NCBI GenBank assembly: GCA_900753645.1
Contig: CAADZW010000174.1
Coordinates: 1 to 9,449 of the forward strand
Reading direction: 5' to 3'
Length of the DNA stretch: 9,449 nucleotides
DNA from: Bacilli bacterium
GTDB lineage: Bacteria > Bacillota_I > Bacilli_A > RF39 > UBA660
Part shown: one piece after another, positions 1 to 6,356 of the stretch
Layout: every line of letters starts with the position of its first letter
Position numbering within the stretch: position 1 is the stretch's first letter
The notes under the pieces: model-generated
Seen by the model: the letters and a program-made list of their open reading frames with translations, nothing else
The model's database searches: none
What the model was told of the DNA's origin: nothing
Program-made: the position numbers and the translations under genes

Positions 1-608
1 AACAATATTTACCTGTATTTGTTTTAATAGGTTTAACTGCTTGGAATTTTTTCAATGCAACGGTTATGTCAAGTGTTAAACTGGTAGCTAATAACAAATC
101 GATTGTAACAAAGGTATACATTCCTAAATATGTTTTGGTTTTAATCAAAATGTTTACCAATTTATTTAAAATGATGATTTCTTGGGGATTAATTTTGATT
201 ATGATGTTGATATTTAAAGTGCCATATACATTATATATGTTCCAGTTTTTACCAGTTTTAATAGTTTTATTTATCTTATCATTTGGAATTGCTAATATAC
301 TTATGCATTTCGGCGTTTTTGTCGAAGATTTAAGTAATGTTATGACAATCGTTTTAAAACTCACATTTTATTTATCAGGGATTTTCTACGCTATTTCGAC
401 TCGAGTACCTGCACCTTATAATCGTATTTTATTAAACCTAAATCCCATCGCTTTAATAATTGACTCTTTTAGAAAAACCTTTTTATCAGCACATTTGGTT
501 AATTATCGAATGCTAGGTTTTTGGTTAATTATCGGTATAATTTTATCAATTATCGGAGTAAAAACAGTTCAAAAATATGAAAATAGTTATGCGAAGGTGA
601 CAAAATGA
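1..608 (+). CDS. ABC-2 type polysaccharide exporter permease (5' truncated)
   Basis: This is the C-terminal part of the membrane subunit of an ABC exporter of the TagG/Wzm (teichoic acid, O-antigen, capsule) type, which moves lipid-linked glycopolymers across the cytoplasmic membrane. The reading frame is open from base 3, ahead of the first ATG at base 66. The upstream residues (...LTAWNFFNATVMSS...) are typical of the family's conserved interior, so ATG 66 is internal and the true start lies outside the window. About five hydrophobic segments are visible, and near the end comes the family-typical NPIALIIDSFRKTFL stretch before a last membrane helix. The stop overlaps the ATG of the ATPase gene by 4 bp (ATGA), as expected for partner subunits. 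The export role is secure; which polymer is moved is not shown. Confidence 0.9.
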   Translation, partial: QYLPVFVLIGLTAWNFFNATVMSSVKLVANNKSIVTKVYIPKYVLVLIKMFTNLFKMMISWGLILIMMLIFKVPYTLYMFQFLPVLIVLFILSFGIANILMHFGVFVEDLSNVMTIVLKLTFYLSGIFYAISTRVPAPYNRILLNLNPIALIIDSFRKTFLSAHLVNYRMLGFWLIIGIILSIIGVKTVQKYENSYAKVTK

Positions 609-1339
609 GTAAATATGCAATTACAGTCAAAGACTTACATATAAGTTATAGAACATTAAAAGGTTTTTCGATAAAAAAATCATTATTAAAACTTAAGATG
701 AGTAAAACTGAGGTTTTTGAAGCAGTAAGAGGTGTTTCATTCGAAGTTGAAAAGGGTAAAATTTTAGGTATAATTGGTAAAAATGGTAGTGGGAAATCAA
801 CTTTATTAAGAAGTATTGCAGGAATATTCTCACCAGATACCGGAACGATTGATTTACATGGTAACTCGGTATCTTTGTTATCAATCGGTGTTGGGTTTCA
901 AAATAAGTTATCTGGTTATGAAAACATATTTTTATCAGGTATGTTATTGGGATTTAGTGAGAAAGAAATAAAAGAAAGAGTTGATGAAATTATCGAATTT
1001 TCAGAATTGGGTAAGTTTATTTATAAACCAGTTTCAACTTATTCCAGTGGAATGTATTCTAAATTAGCTTTTTCAATTACAGCAATATTGGAAACTGATA
1101 TTATGTTAATTGATGAAGTATTTAGCGTAGGTGATGTCAAGTTTAAGCAAAAAAGTTACAATAAAATGAAAGAGTTAATTTCTGATGAAAATAGAACAGT
1201 GGTAATTGTTTCTCATAGTTTAGGAACATTGAAAGAACTGTGTGATACAGTTTTATGGTTACATGATGGAAAGATTAAACAAGTCGGTGATCCTGAGGAA
1301 GTCATTACTGCTTATGAAGAATTTATGAAAAATGATTGA
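605..1339 (+). CDS. ABC transporter ATPase for surface polysaccharide / teichoic acid export
   Basis: Cytoplasmic ATPase subunit of the exporter, partner of the preceding permease. At 244 residues it carries the full nucleotide-binding domain: Walker A GKNGSGKST (58-66), Q-loop Gln99 in the TagH/Wzt-like context IGVGFQNKLSGYENI, signature TYSSGM (145-150), Walker B IMLIDE (166-171) and switch His204 in VSHS. It ends soon after the ATPase core, so it has neither the carbohydrate-binding C-terminal domain of long Wzt proteins nor the TagH extension. The start is supported by GAAGGTGA at 593-600, seven bases from the GG to the ATG, and by the 4-bp overlap with the permease. The galE-like gene follows 9 bp after the stop, probably on the same transcript. 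Confidence 0.95.
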   Translation: MSKYAITVKDLHISYRTLKGFSIKKSLLKLKMSKTEVFEAVRGVSFEVEKGKILGIIGKNGSGKSTLLRSIAGIFSPDTGTIDLHGNSVSLLSIGVGFQNKLSGYENIFLSGMLLGFSEKEIKERVDEIIEFSELGKFIYKPVSTYSSGMYSKLAFSITAILETDIMLIDEVFSVGDVKFKQKSYNKMKELISDENRTVVIVSHSLGTLKELCDTVLWLHDGKIKQVGDPEEVITAYEEFMKND

Positions 1340-1348
1340 GAGGTTAAA

Positions 1349-2341
1349 ATGAAAGTTTGTGTTATTGGTGGGGCTGGATATATTGGAAGCCATGTTGTTT
1401 TAGAGTTGATAAGAAAAGGCCATGATGTAGTGGTAATAGATAATCTTTCAACTGGCTATCGTGATATGGTTGATGAAAAAGCCACTTTTTATCTTGGTGA
1501 TATCACCCAAAAAAAAGATTTAACAAATATATTTAATATTGAATGTAGCAAAAAGAAATTTGATATTGTTATGCATTTCGCAGCTAAATTGTTACCTAAT
1601 GAAAGTATGGAAAAACCATTATTTTATTATTTTAATAATGTTGAAGGAGTAAGAATACTATTAGAAACTATGGTTGATTTTGACATTAAAAATATAGTAT
1701 TTTCTTCTACTGCAGCAGTTTATGGAGCGACTAAAGAACCTGTTTCTTATGAAAGCGAAATTCCTAGCCCTATCTCTCCTTATGGTGAGACTAAATTAGC
1801 AAGTGAAAATATGATAAAATGGGTATGTCAGGCGCATAACATGAATTATTGCATATTTAGATATTTTAATGTTGCTGGAGCTGATGAAAGTTTAAAAGTA
1901 GGTTTGAAAAAAGACAACATTACCACTTTAATTCCAGTTGCCATCCAAACTGCGTTAGGTATTAGAGAACAAATGGAAATATTTGGCGATGATTATCCAA
2001 CTAAAGATGGGACATGTGAAAGAGATTATATTCATCCAACAGACTTAGCTATTGCTCATATTTTAGGTGCTGAATACATATTAAAAAATAATAAAAGTCT
2101 TTTATTAAATTTAGGTAGTAATGAAGGATTTAGTGTAAAAGAAGTTATAGCTGAGGTTAGTAAATATAAACCAGTCAAATATAAAGTCGGCCCAAGAAGA
2201 GCTGGTGATCCAGTTAAAGTAATTGCTTCTAATGAACAAGCAAAAAAAATACTAGGTTGGTCACCTAAATACAATCTAGAGGATATTATTAGGACTGATA
2301 TGGAATTTAGAGATAAAATCTCCTCATTGAAAAAAAAGTAA
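1349..2341 (+). CDS. galE: UDP-glucose/UDP-N-acetylglucosamine 4-epimerase (GalE family)
   Basis: NAD-dependent short-chain dehydrogenase-type epimerase that interconverts UDP-Glc and UDP-Gal (or the N-acetyl forms), supplying a nucleotide sugar for the polymer. The 330-residue length is normal. Visible motifs are the Rossmann GGAGYIG (7-13), HFAAK with NES..KP near 77-90, catalytic Thr121 in SSTAAVYG, Tyr145 and Lys149 in YGETK, and the strongly GalE-specific stretch GDDYPTKDGTCERDYIHP (213-230). The start has GAGAGG at 1338-1343, overlapping the ATPase stop and five bases ahead of the ATG. At the position I align with the E. coli Tyr299 gatekeeper there is Val291, which could admit the N-acetyl substrate. 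The stop sits in the left arm of an AT-rich hairpin shared with the convergent tagO-like gene. Confidence 0.95.
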   Translation: MKVCVIGGAGYIGSHVVLELIRKGHDVVVIDNLSTGYRDMVDEKATFYLGDITQKKDLTNIFNIECSKKKFDIVMHFAAKLLPNESMEKPLFYYFNNVEGVRILLETMVDFDIKNIVFSSTAAVYGATKEPVSYESEIPSPISPYGETKLASENMIKWVCQAHNMNYCIFRYFNVAGADESLKVGLKKDNITTLIPVAIQTALGIREQMEIFGDDYPTKDGTCERDYIHPTDLAIAHILGAEYILKNNKSLLLNLGSNEGFSVKEVIAEVSKYKPVKYKVGPRRAGDPVKVIASNEQAKKILGWSPKYNLEDIIRTDMEFRDKISSLKKK

Positions 2342-2360
2342 ATTAATTTTTACTTTTTTT
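2331..2360. terminator. AT-rich bidirectional hairpin between convergent genes
   Basis: A perfect 12-bp inverted repeat has arms at 2331-2342 (A-run, then GTAAA) and 2349-2360 (TTTAC, then a T-run) around a 6-base loop. It covers both the galE stop and the tagO stop. Each strand ends the stem in a run of seven T, so it could terminate transcription from both sides. The stem holds only one G-C pair, so its strength as an intrinsic terminator is doubtful. Confidence 0.5.
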
Positions 2361-3383
2361 ATGTTCCACTATAACGTCAGTTTTAATAATAAATATAATA
2401 ACGATCACCAATAATATACCATACAATATATATCCTAATTGACGATCTATTAAAACATAAACAATCGAAGTAAAAGCGAATAGTGCATCAATTAAACAAA
2501 TTATAAAAACTGTTTTCTTATATGAGAAATTCATTTTTAATAATTGGTGATGAATGTGGAATTTATCTGGTTTTGTAATACTCTCATTTTTTAAGGTTCT
2601 TCTAATTATTGCAAAAATAGTGTCGAGAAAAGGAATAGCAATAATCATAAATGGAATTATAATTGAAGTCATAGTGACATTTTTAAATCCTAGTAAAGAA
2701 ATAATACTAATGATAAACCCTAAAAACATCGATCCCGTATCGCCCATAAATATTTGCGCAGGATGCGCATTATATTTTAAAAAACCTAAACAAGATCCTA
2801 GCATAATAAAGCATAACATAAAATCTAAACCGTGAGAATTTTTAAAAATAGCAATTACACCTACAGTTACAAAGAAGATGCTACTAATACCTGTAGCCAA
2901 ACCATCTAATCCATCGATCAAATTCATGCAATTAATAAAAGTTAATATAAACAAAACTGTCAGTGGATAAGCAAACCAACCAAAGTTGATGTAGAAACCG
3001 AAAGCACTGATGTTTGATATTAATATTTGTCCATGTATTACAACTACTAAAGTAGCGGCTAATTGTCCCATCAGTTTTACTTTAGCGGATAAAGGTTTAA
3101 TATCATCGATCATTCCGGTGATTATTATGATAAAACTACCAATCAAAATCGATGTCATTACATCACTATGCTTACCAAAGACTATATAACCAAATAAGAA
3201 TCCCGCAAAGATTGCTAAACCACCTAAACGAGGAATTGGCACCTTATGAACTTTTCTAGAATTGGGAATATCCATTGCTCCAACATGATTAGCTATTTTT
3301 TTAACAACTGGTACTAAAATATAGACAAATAAAAAGCATGTAAAAATAACCAATATTATTTTGCTAAATAATTCAACTGACAT
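2343..3383 (-). CDS. tagO: Undecaprenyl-phosphate GlcNAc-1-phosphate transferase (TagO/WecA/MraY family)
   Basis: Integral membrane enzyme that transfers a sugar-1-phosphate, normally GlcNAc-1-P, from the UDP-sugar to undecaprenyl phosphate. This is the first membrane step of wall teichoic acid and related glycopolymers. It is 346 residues and hydrophobic along its length. Family landmarks occur in order: RKVHKVPIPRLGG (43-55), Asp93-Asp94 in GMIDDIKP, NLIDGLDGLATG (154-165), MGDTGS (213-218), PFLDT (251-255), and the cytoplasmic HIHHQLL (276-282). The HIHH loop favours TagO/WecA over MraY. The start has AGAGGTG (complement of 3392-3398) ten bases before the ATG. The gene converges with galE and is transcribed away from the acylation operon, apparently from its own promoter. 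Confidence 0.93.
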   Translation of the reverse strand: MSVELFSKIILVIFTCFLFVYILVPVVKKIANHVGAMDIPNSRKVHKVPIPRLGGLAIFAGFLFGYIVFGKHSDVMTSILIGSFIIIITGMIDDIKPLSAKVKLMGQLAATLVVVIHGQILISNISAFGFYINFGWFAYPLTVLFILTFINCMNLIDGLDGLATGISSIFFVTVGVIAIFKNSHGLDFMLCFIMLGSCLGFLKYNAHPAQIFMGDTGSMFLGFIISIISLLGFKNVTMTSIIIPFMIIAIPFLDTIFAIIRRTLKNESITKPDKFHIHHQLLKMNFSYKKTVFIICLIDALFAFTSIVYVLIDRQLGYILYGILLVIVIIFIIKTDVIVEHKKSKN

Positions 3384-3405
3384 AAAAAGTACACCTCTAA
3401 CTATA

Positions 3406-3434
3406 ATTTTATCAAAGTTTTAAAATTTAGTCTA
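3406..3434 (-). promoter_or_regulatory. Candidate SigA-type promoter for the tagO-like gene
   Basis: On the minus strand, TAGACT (complement of 3429-3434, four of six matches to TTGACA) lies 17 bases before TAAAAT (complement of 3406-3411, five of six matches to TATAAT). The predicted start of transcription, near 3399, falls at the ribosome-binding site and gives a very short leader. In DNA this AT-rich a chance match is possible. Confidence 0.35.
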
Positions 3435-3528
3435 TAAAATTGTTTATTTCTTTTTAATACTTATTATTTAGTATTTTCTTTACCATATTTTCCCATTTTT
3501 TTAACACATATTTTCTATATTTTTATTT

Positions 3529-3534
3529 TATAAT
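3529..3534 (+). promoter_or_regulatory. Candidate -10 box upstream of the thioredoxin-fold gene
   Basis: A perfect TATAAT lies 13 bases before the Shine-Dalgarno sequence. No good -35 box is present: CACATA at 3505-3510 with an 18-base gap is weak, and TTAACA at 3501-3506 is 22 bases away. This is a minimal call only. Confidence 0.3.
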
Positions 3535-3547
3535 TAACTATAGAAGA

Positions 3548-3555
3548 GAGGTGAT
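3548..3555 (+). promoter_or_regulatory. Strong ribosome-binding site with no ATG behind it
   Basis: GAGGTGAT matches eight contiguous bases of the anti-Shine-Dalgarno complement, the best site of this kind in the window. The expected start position, seven bases after the GG, is ATA at 3559-3561. ATT at 3556 is the other in-frame option. GTG at 3551-3553 lies in another frame and reaches a TAA three codons on. The site therefore marks the start of the thioredoxin-fold gene well upstream of its first ATG at 3598. Confidence 0.75.
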
Positions 3556-3558
3556 ATT

Positions 3559-3789
3559 ATAAACATTAAAGTTATTGGTACTAATTGTAGTAATGGAATG
3601 AAGTTATCTAAATTAGTCGATAAGGCAGTTGAAGAAATGGATTGTGATATAACAGTCGATAAATTAGATGATTCATCTAAAAATAAATATGGAATTAAAA
3701 ACGTTCCGGGATTAGTTGTAAACGGACAGATCGTTAGTCAAGGAAAGGTGTTGTCTGTAAGAGAAATAAAAAGATTATTATTAGCATAA
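3559..3789 (+). CDS. Small thioredoxin-fold protein (redox-active disulfide protein 2 family), non-canonical or lost start codon, CxxG
   Basis: From the in-frame ATA at 3559 the product has 76 residues and matches the small archaeal/bacterial thioredoxin-like family in length and layout: strand IKVIGTNC (3-10), a helix, then cis-Pro50 in NVPGLVVNG (48-56), a glycine turn and a C-terminal helix EIKRLLL. The family's usual CxxC is here Cys10-Ser-Asn-Gly13, so only the first active-site cysteine remains. Cys29 is elsewhere in the fold. Starting at ATG 3598 would drop the first beta strand and Cys10 and has no Shine-Dalgarno sequence, whereas the family similarity runs right up to the strong site at 3548-3555. 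Either translation begins at ATA (or ATT 3556), or an ATG was mutated and the gene is silenced. It stands alone, with its own terminator. Its redox partner is unknown. Confidence 0.65.
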   Translation: MNIKVIGTNCSNGMKLSKLVDKAVEEMDCDITVDKLDDSSKNKYGIKNVPGLVVNGQIVSQGKVLSVREIKRLLLA

Positions 3790-3813
3790 AGATTCATATT
3801 TTGAATCTTTTTT
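3788..3813 (+). terminator. Rho-independent terminator after the thioredoxin-fold gene
   Basis: A perfect 9-bp stem, AAAGATTCA (3788-3796) with TGAATCTTT (3802-3810), has a 5-base loop and runs into six consecutive T (3808-3813). It begins within the stop codon of the small gene and separates it from the following operon. Confidence 0.85.
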
Positions 3814-3833
3814 ATTTAAAATTATAATAAAAA

Positions 3834-3848
3834 AACAATGATATTGTT
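3834..3848. promoter_or_regulatory. Palindrome overlapping the -35 box (candidate operator)
   Basis: AACAAT, three bases, then ATTGTT form a perfect 6-3-6 inverted repeat. Its last two bases are the first two of the TTGACT -35 element of the operon promoter. It has no trailing T-run and sits upstream of the transcription start, so it fits a repressor site better than an RNA structure. No regulator gene is visible in the window. Confidence 0.4.
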
Positions 3849-3876
3849 GACTATAATAAAAAGAAAATGATATACT
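3847..3876 (+). promoter_or_regulatory. SigA-type promoter of the acylation operon
   Basis: TTGACT (3847-3852, five of six matches) lies 18 bases before TATACT (3871-3876, five of six). This predicts a transcript start near 3883 and a leader of about 20 bases up to the ATG at 3904, with AGGAG at 3893-3897. It follows the terminator of the previous gene directly and is the only convincing promoter for the six genes downstream. Confidence 0.7.
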
Positions 3877-3903
3877 AAATAAGTGAATGGATAGGAGTGC
3901 AAG

Positions 3904-5688
3904 ATGAAAGAGTTGGAATATCCTTTTGATAGTGATTATATCATAAAGAAAAAGAAAACAATTAAAAAGCAATTATTATCCGAAAATAAAAAATGGCTAG
4001 GAAAAAACATTGCTATTCTAGGTGGTTCAACTACTAATGACATTAAATTAGTGTTAGAACTATTTTTATTGAACTACGGTATAAAACCTAGTTTTTACGA
4101 ATCAGAATACAACAAATTTTGGGAAGATGCCATGTTTGAAAATAAGGAACTAGAAGAATTTAAACCGGATATTATTTTTATTTGTACCACAAATAAAAAT
4201 ATTCTAAATTATCCAACTTTGTCGGACAATTTAGAATATATAAATAAATCCTTAGAGAATGAATTCGAAAGATTTAAGCAAATGTGGGAAACTTTATTTT
4301 CTAAATATCAATGTCCAATTATTCAAAATAATTTTGATTATCCAACTTATCGTTTGTTAGGTAATAAAGATGCTACCGATGTTCATGGTAAGGTAAATTA
4401 TATTACTAAATTAAATTTAAAATTTGCTGAATATGCTGAAAATAATCCTAATTTCTTCATTAATGATATTAATTATCAGTCAGCACAATATGGATTAGAT
4501 AAATGGCAAGATCCTTTTTATTGGTATATGTATAAATATGCTATAGCAGTTCCAGCAATTCCAACCTTATCATTTAATGTAGCCAATATTATAAAAGCTA
4601 TTTATGGTAAAAATAAAAAAGGATTAGTCTTAGATTTGGATAATACTTTGTGGGGTGGTATAGTTGGTGATGATGGTGTTGATAATCTAATAATTGGGGA
4701 AGAAACATCTTTAGGACAAGTATATACCGATTTTCAAAAATATTTGAAAGAACTGCAACAATCTGGCATTATTTTAAATATTAACAGTAAAAACGATGAA
4801 GATAATGCGATAGCTGGTTTAAATCATGTTGACGGAATTTTAAGACCTAACGATTTTATTGTTATCAAGGCTAATTGGGAACCTAAATTGACTAATATGC
4901 AAAGTATTGCCGCCGAATTAAATTTAGGGGTTGATAGCTTAGTCTTTATCGATGATAATCCCGCTGAACGAGCTATTGTTCAAGATTATTTAAAAGACGT
5001 GGCAGTTCCTTCGATGGATGAACCTTATAAATATATTCAAACGGTTGATCATTCTGGATTTTTTGAAGCGGTTAGTTTATCAAAAGATGATTTAAAGAAA
5101 AATGAAATGTATAAAGAAAATATGGAAAGAAATAAAATGATGGCATCTTTTGCTAATTATGATGATTATTTAAAGTCTTTAAATATGACGGCAACAATCG
5201 ATAGTTTCGCACCGATTTATATGGCAAGAATTGCTCAATTAACTAACAAAAGTAATCAGTTTAATCTAACGACGAAAAGATATACCCAAACAGAAATTGA
5301 GTCGACTGCTGATGATAAAAACTATATAACCTTATATGGCAAATTAGAAGATAAATTTGGCGATAATGGGGTTGTTTCAGTTGTTATTGGTAAAAAAAAT
5401 AATGATCGTCTTGATATTGATCTATGGATTATGAGTTGTCGTGTTTTAAAACGTGATATGGAATTTGCTATGATGGATTCACTAGTTAAAGAATGCATTA
5501 AGCAAAATATTAAAGAAATATATGGGTATTACTATCCAACTGTCAAAAACGGTATGGTTAAAGATTTTTACGCAATTCAAGGATTTACTAAAATTAGTGA
5601 AGATGAAGAAGGGAATACAGTTTGGAAGTTTACTATTGATAATTATTTAGATAAAAATAAATTTATAAAAGTGGAGGAAAGAAAATGA
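3904..5688 (+). CDS. FkbH-type HAD-IIIC family enzyme (putative glyceryl-ACP synthase) with SGNH-like N-terminal and GNAT-like C-terminal parts
   Basis: Members of this family studied in polyketide and tetronate pathways take D-1,3-bisphosphoglycerate, dephosphorylate it and load the glyceryl group as a thioester on an acyl carrier protein. The 594-residue protein shows three parts. First is an SGNH-like N-terminal domain (about 35-220) with ILGGSTTND around Ser42. Next is a HAD core with motif I DLDNTLWGG (244-252; Asp244 and Asp246), motif II Ser295-Lys296 in NINSKND, Lys328 in NWEPK, and acidic motif FIDDNPAER (348-356). Last is a GNAT-like C-terminal domain (about 425-580) with the family-typical LTNKSNQFNLTTKRY (446-460). 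The start is set by AGGAG (3893-3897) six bases before the ATG. The ACP gene overlaps by 4 bp, consistent with ACP being its partner. The family is certain; glycerate as the loaded group is inferred from relatives. Confidence 0.9.
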   Translation: MKELEYPFDSDYIIKKKKTIKKQLLSENKKWLGKNIAILGGSTTNDIKLVLELFLLNYGIKPSFYESEYNKFWEDAMFENKELEEFKPDIIFICTTNKNILNYPTLSDNLEYINKSLENEFERFKQMWETLFSKYQCPIIQNNFDYPTYRLLGNKDATDVHGKVNYITKLNLKFAEYAENNPNFFINDINYQSAQYGLDKWQDPFYWYMYKYAIAVPAIPTLSFNVANIIKAIYGKNKKGLVLDLDNTLWGGIVGDDGVDNLIIGEETSLGQVYTDFQKYLKELQQSGIILNINSKNDEDNAIAGLNHVDGILRPNDFIVIKANWEPKLTNMQSIAAELNLGVDSLVFIDDNPAERAIVQDYLKDVAVPSMDEPYKYIQTVDHSGFFEAVSLSKDDLKKNEMYKENMERNKMMASFANYDDYLKSLNMTATIDSFAPIYMARIAQLTNKSNQFNLTTKRYTQTEIESTADDKNYITLYGKLEDKFGDNGVVSVVIGKKNNDRLDIDLWIMSCRVLKRDMEFAMMDSLVKECIKQNIKEIYGYYYPTVKNGMVKDFYAIQGFTKISEDEEGNTVWKFTIDNYLDKNKFIKVEERK

Positions 5689-5924
5689 CAAGAGAAGAAA
5701 TTTTTAAACAATTAGACGAAGTTTTTCAAGATGTATTTGATGATGAAAGTATTCATGTAGTTGATGAAACAACTGCTGATGATATCGAAGATTGGGACTC
5801 TTTAGAACATATTAATTTAGTAGTTGCTATCGAAAACAAATTTGGAATTAAATTTAATATGAATGAAGTTACTTCAATGAAAAATGTCGGAGAAATGGTC
5901 GATATCATTTTAGAAAGAATATGA
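5685..5924 (+). CDS. Acyl carrier protein
   Basis: At 79 residues this is a stand-alone carrier that holds the acyl group on a phosphopantetheine arm at Ser39 within DWDSLEH (36-42), the standard Asp-Ser-Leu attachment motif. Acidic helices and AIENKFGIKF (48-57) are typical of both ACP and DltC. It sits between the FkbH-type enzyme and the MaoC-type protein with 4-bp ATGA overlaps on both sides, so it is most likely a dedicated carrier for this pathway and not the fatty-acid ACP. GGAGG (5673-5677) lies seven bases before the ATG. A 4'-phosphopantetheinyl transferase is needed and must be encoded elsewhere. Confidence 0.95.
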   Translation: MTREEIFKQLDEVFQDVFDDESIHVVDETTADDIEDWDSLEHINLVVAIENKFGIKFNMNEVTSMKNVGEMVDIILERI

Positions 5925-6340
5925 AAAATTACGACTTTAGTGATATTGAAATTGGCTTAGAAGAAAGTTTTATCTATGAATTGACCGAAGAAAAGATGCA
6001 AAAATTTTTAGAGATAACTGGCGATATTAATCCTTTACACAATGACATCAACTATGCTAAAGAGAAGGGATACAATGAAAGAGTTGTTTACGGGATGCTT
6101 ACTGCTTCTGCGCTTTCTACTTTAGCTGGAGTTTATTTACCTGGTAAGAAAAGCTTGATTCATAGTATTGACCTTAGCTTTGTAAAACCGGTATTTATTT
6201 CAAATTGTCCATTAAAAGTTAGTGGTAAAGTTATAAATAAAGATGACCGTTTTAAACAAATTGAAATTAAATGTCAGATATTAGATAAAACCGATACTAA
6301 AGTTTTAAAAGCAAATATGAAAGTTGGTCTTATCGATTAA
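5921..6340 (+). CDS. MaoC-type (R)-hydratase/dehydratase
   Basis: Hot-dog fold enzyme of the MaoC/PhaJ group, which adds or removes water across the C2-C3 bond of acyl thioesters. The 139-residue length is that of a single-domain hydratase. The hydratase-2 signature is complete: ITGDINPLHND (32-42) with catalytic Asp35 and His40 and structural Asn37, followed by the glycine-containing overhang VVYGMLTASALS (55-66). The ATG lies inside the ACP stop and is preceded only by a weak AGAAAGA, so translation probably depends on coupling from the ACP gene. No ketosynthase or ketoreductase of fatty-acid synthesis is nearby. The substrate is therefore probably the acyl-ACP made by this operon, possibly glyceryl-ACP, though a fatty or hydroxybutyryl group is not excluded. 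Confidence 0.9.
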   Translation: MKNYDFSDIEIGLEESFIYELTEEKMQKFLEITGDINPLHNDINYAKEKGYNERVVYGMLTASALSTLAGVYLPGKKSLIHSIDLSFVKPVFISNCPLKVSGKVINKDDRFKQIEIKCQILDKTDTKVLKANMKVGLID

Positions 6341-6343
6341 ATT

Positions 6344-6347
6344 GGAG
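6344..6347 (+). promoter_or_regulatory. Ribosome-binding site choosing the MBOAT start
   Basis: GGAG is nine bases before ATG 6357 but only three before the in-frame GTG 6351. The ATG is therefore the better start, and the two extra N-terminal residues of the GTG version are not expected. Confidence 0.7.
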
Positions 6348-6356
6348 TGAGTGTTC

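Noticed and set aside
693..884. Minus-strand 63-codon open frame inside the ABC ATPase gene
   Set aside because: It lies wholly within a gene with every ABC motif intact, and its translation has no recognisable domain.
2056..2274. Minus-strand 72-codon open frame inside galE
   Set aside because: Antisense shadow of a conserved coding region; no family resemblance.
2554..2835. Plus-strand 93-codon open frame within the tagO-like gene
   Set aside because: Its hydrophobic translation is the mirror of membrane helices on the other strand; the TagO-family motifs on the minus strand are unambiguous.
3456..3475. Inverted repeat AATACT/AGTATT between the divergent tagO and thioredoxin-fold genes
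   Set aside because: Six-base AT-rich arms with an 8-base loop are expected by chance here, and it does not align with either promoter element.
3598..3789. Thioredoxin-fold gene starting at ATG 3598
   Set aside because: No ribosome-binding site precedes it, and it would lose the first strand and Cys10; the strong site at 3548-3555 shows the real 5' end is upstream.
3823..3862. Direct repeat TATAATAAAAA, two copies 29 bases apart upstream of the FkbH gene
   Set aside because: Low-complexity sequence in an AT-rich intergenic region; the first copy has no matching -35 box and lies just after a terminator.
3781..3972. Minus-strand 63-codon open frame across the intergenic region and FkbH start
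   Set aside because: It crosses a clear terminator and promoter of the plus strand and has no recognisable protein features.
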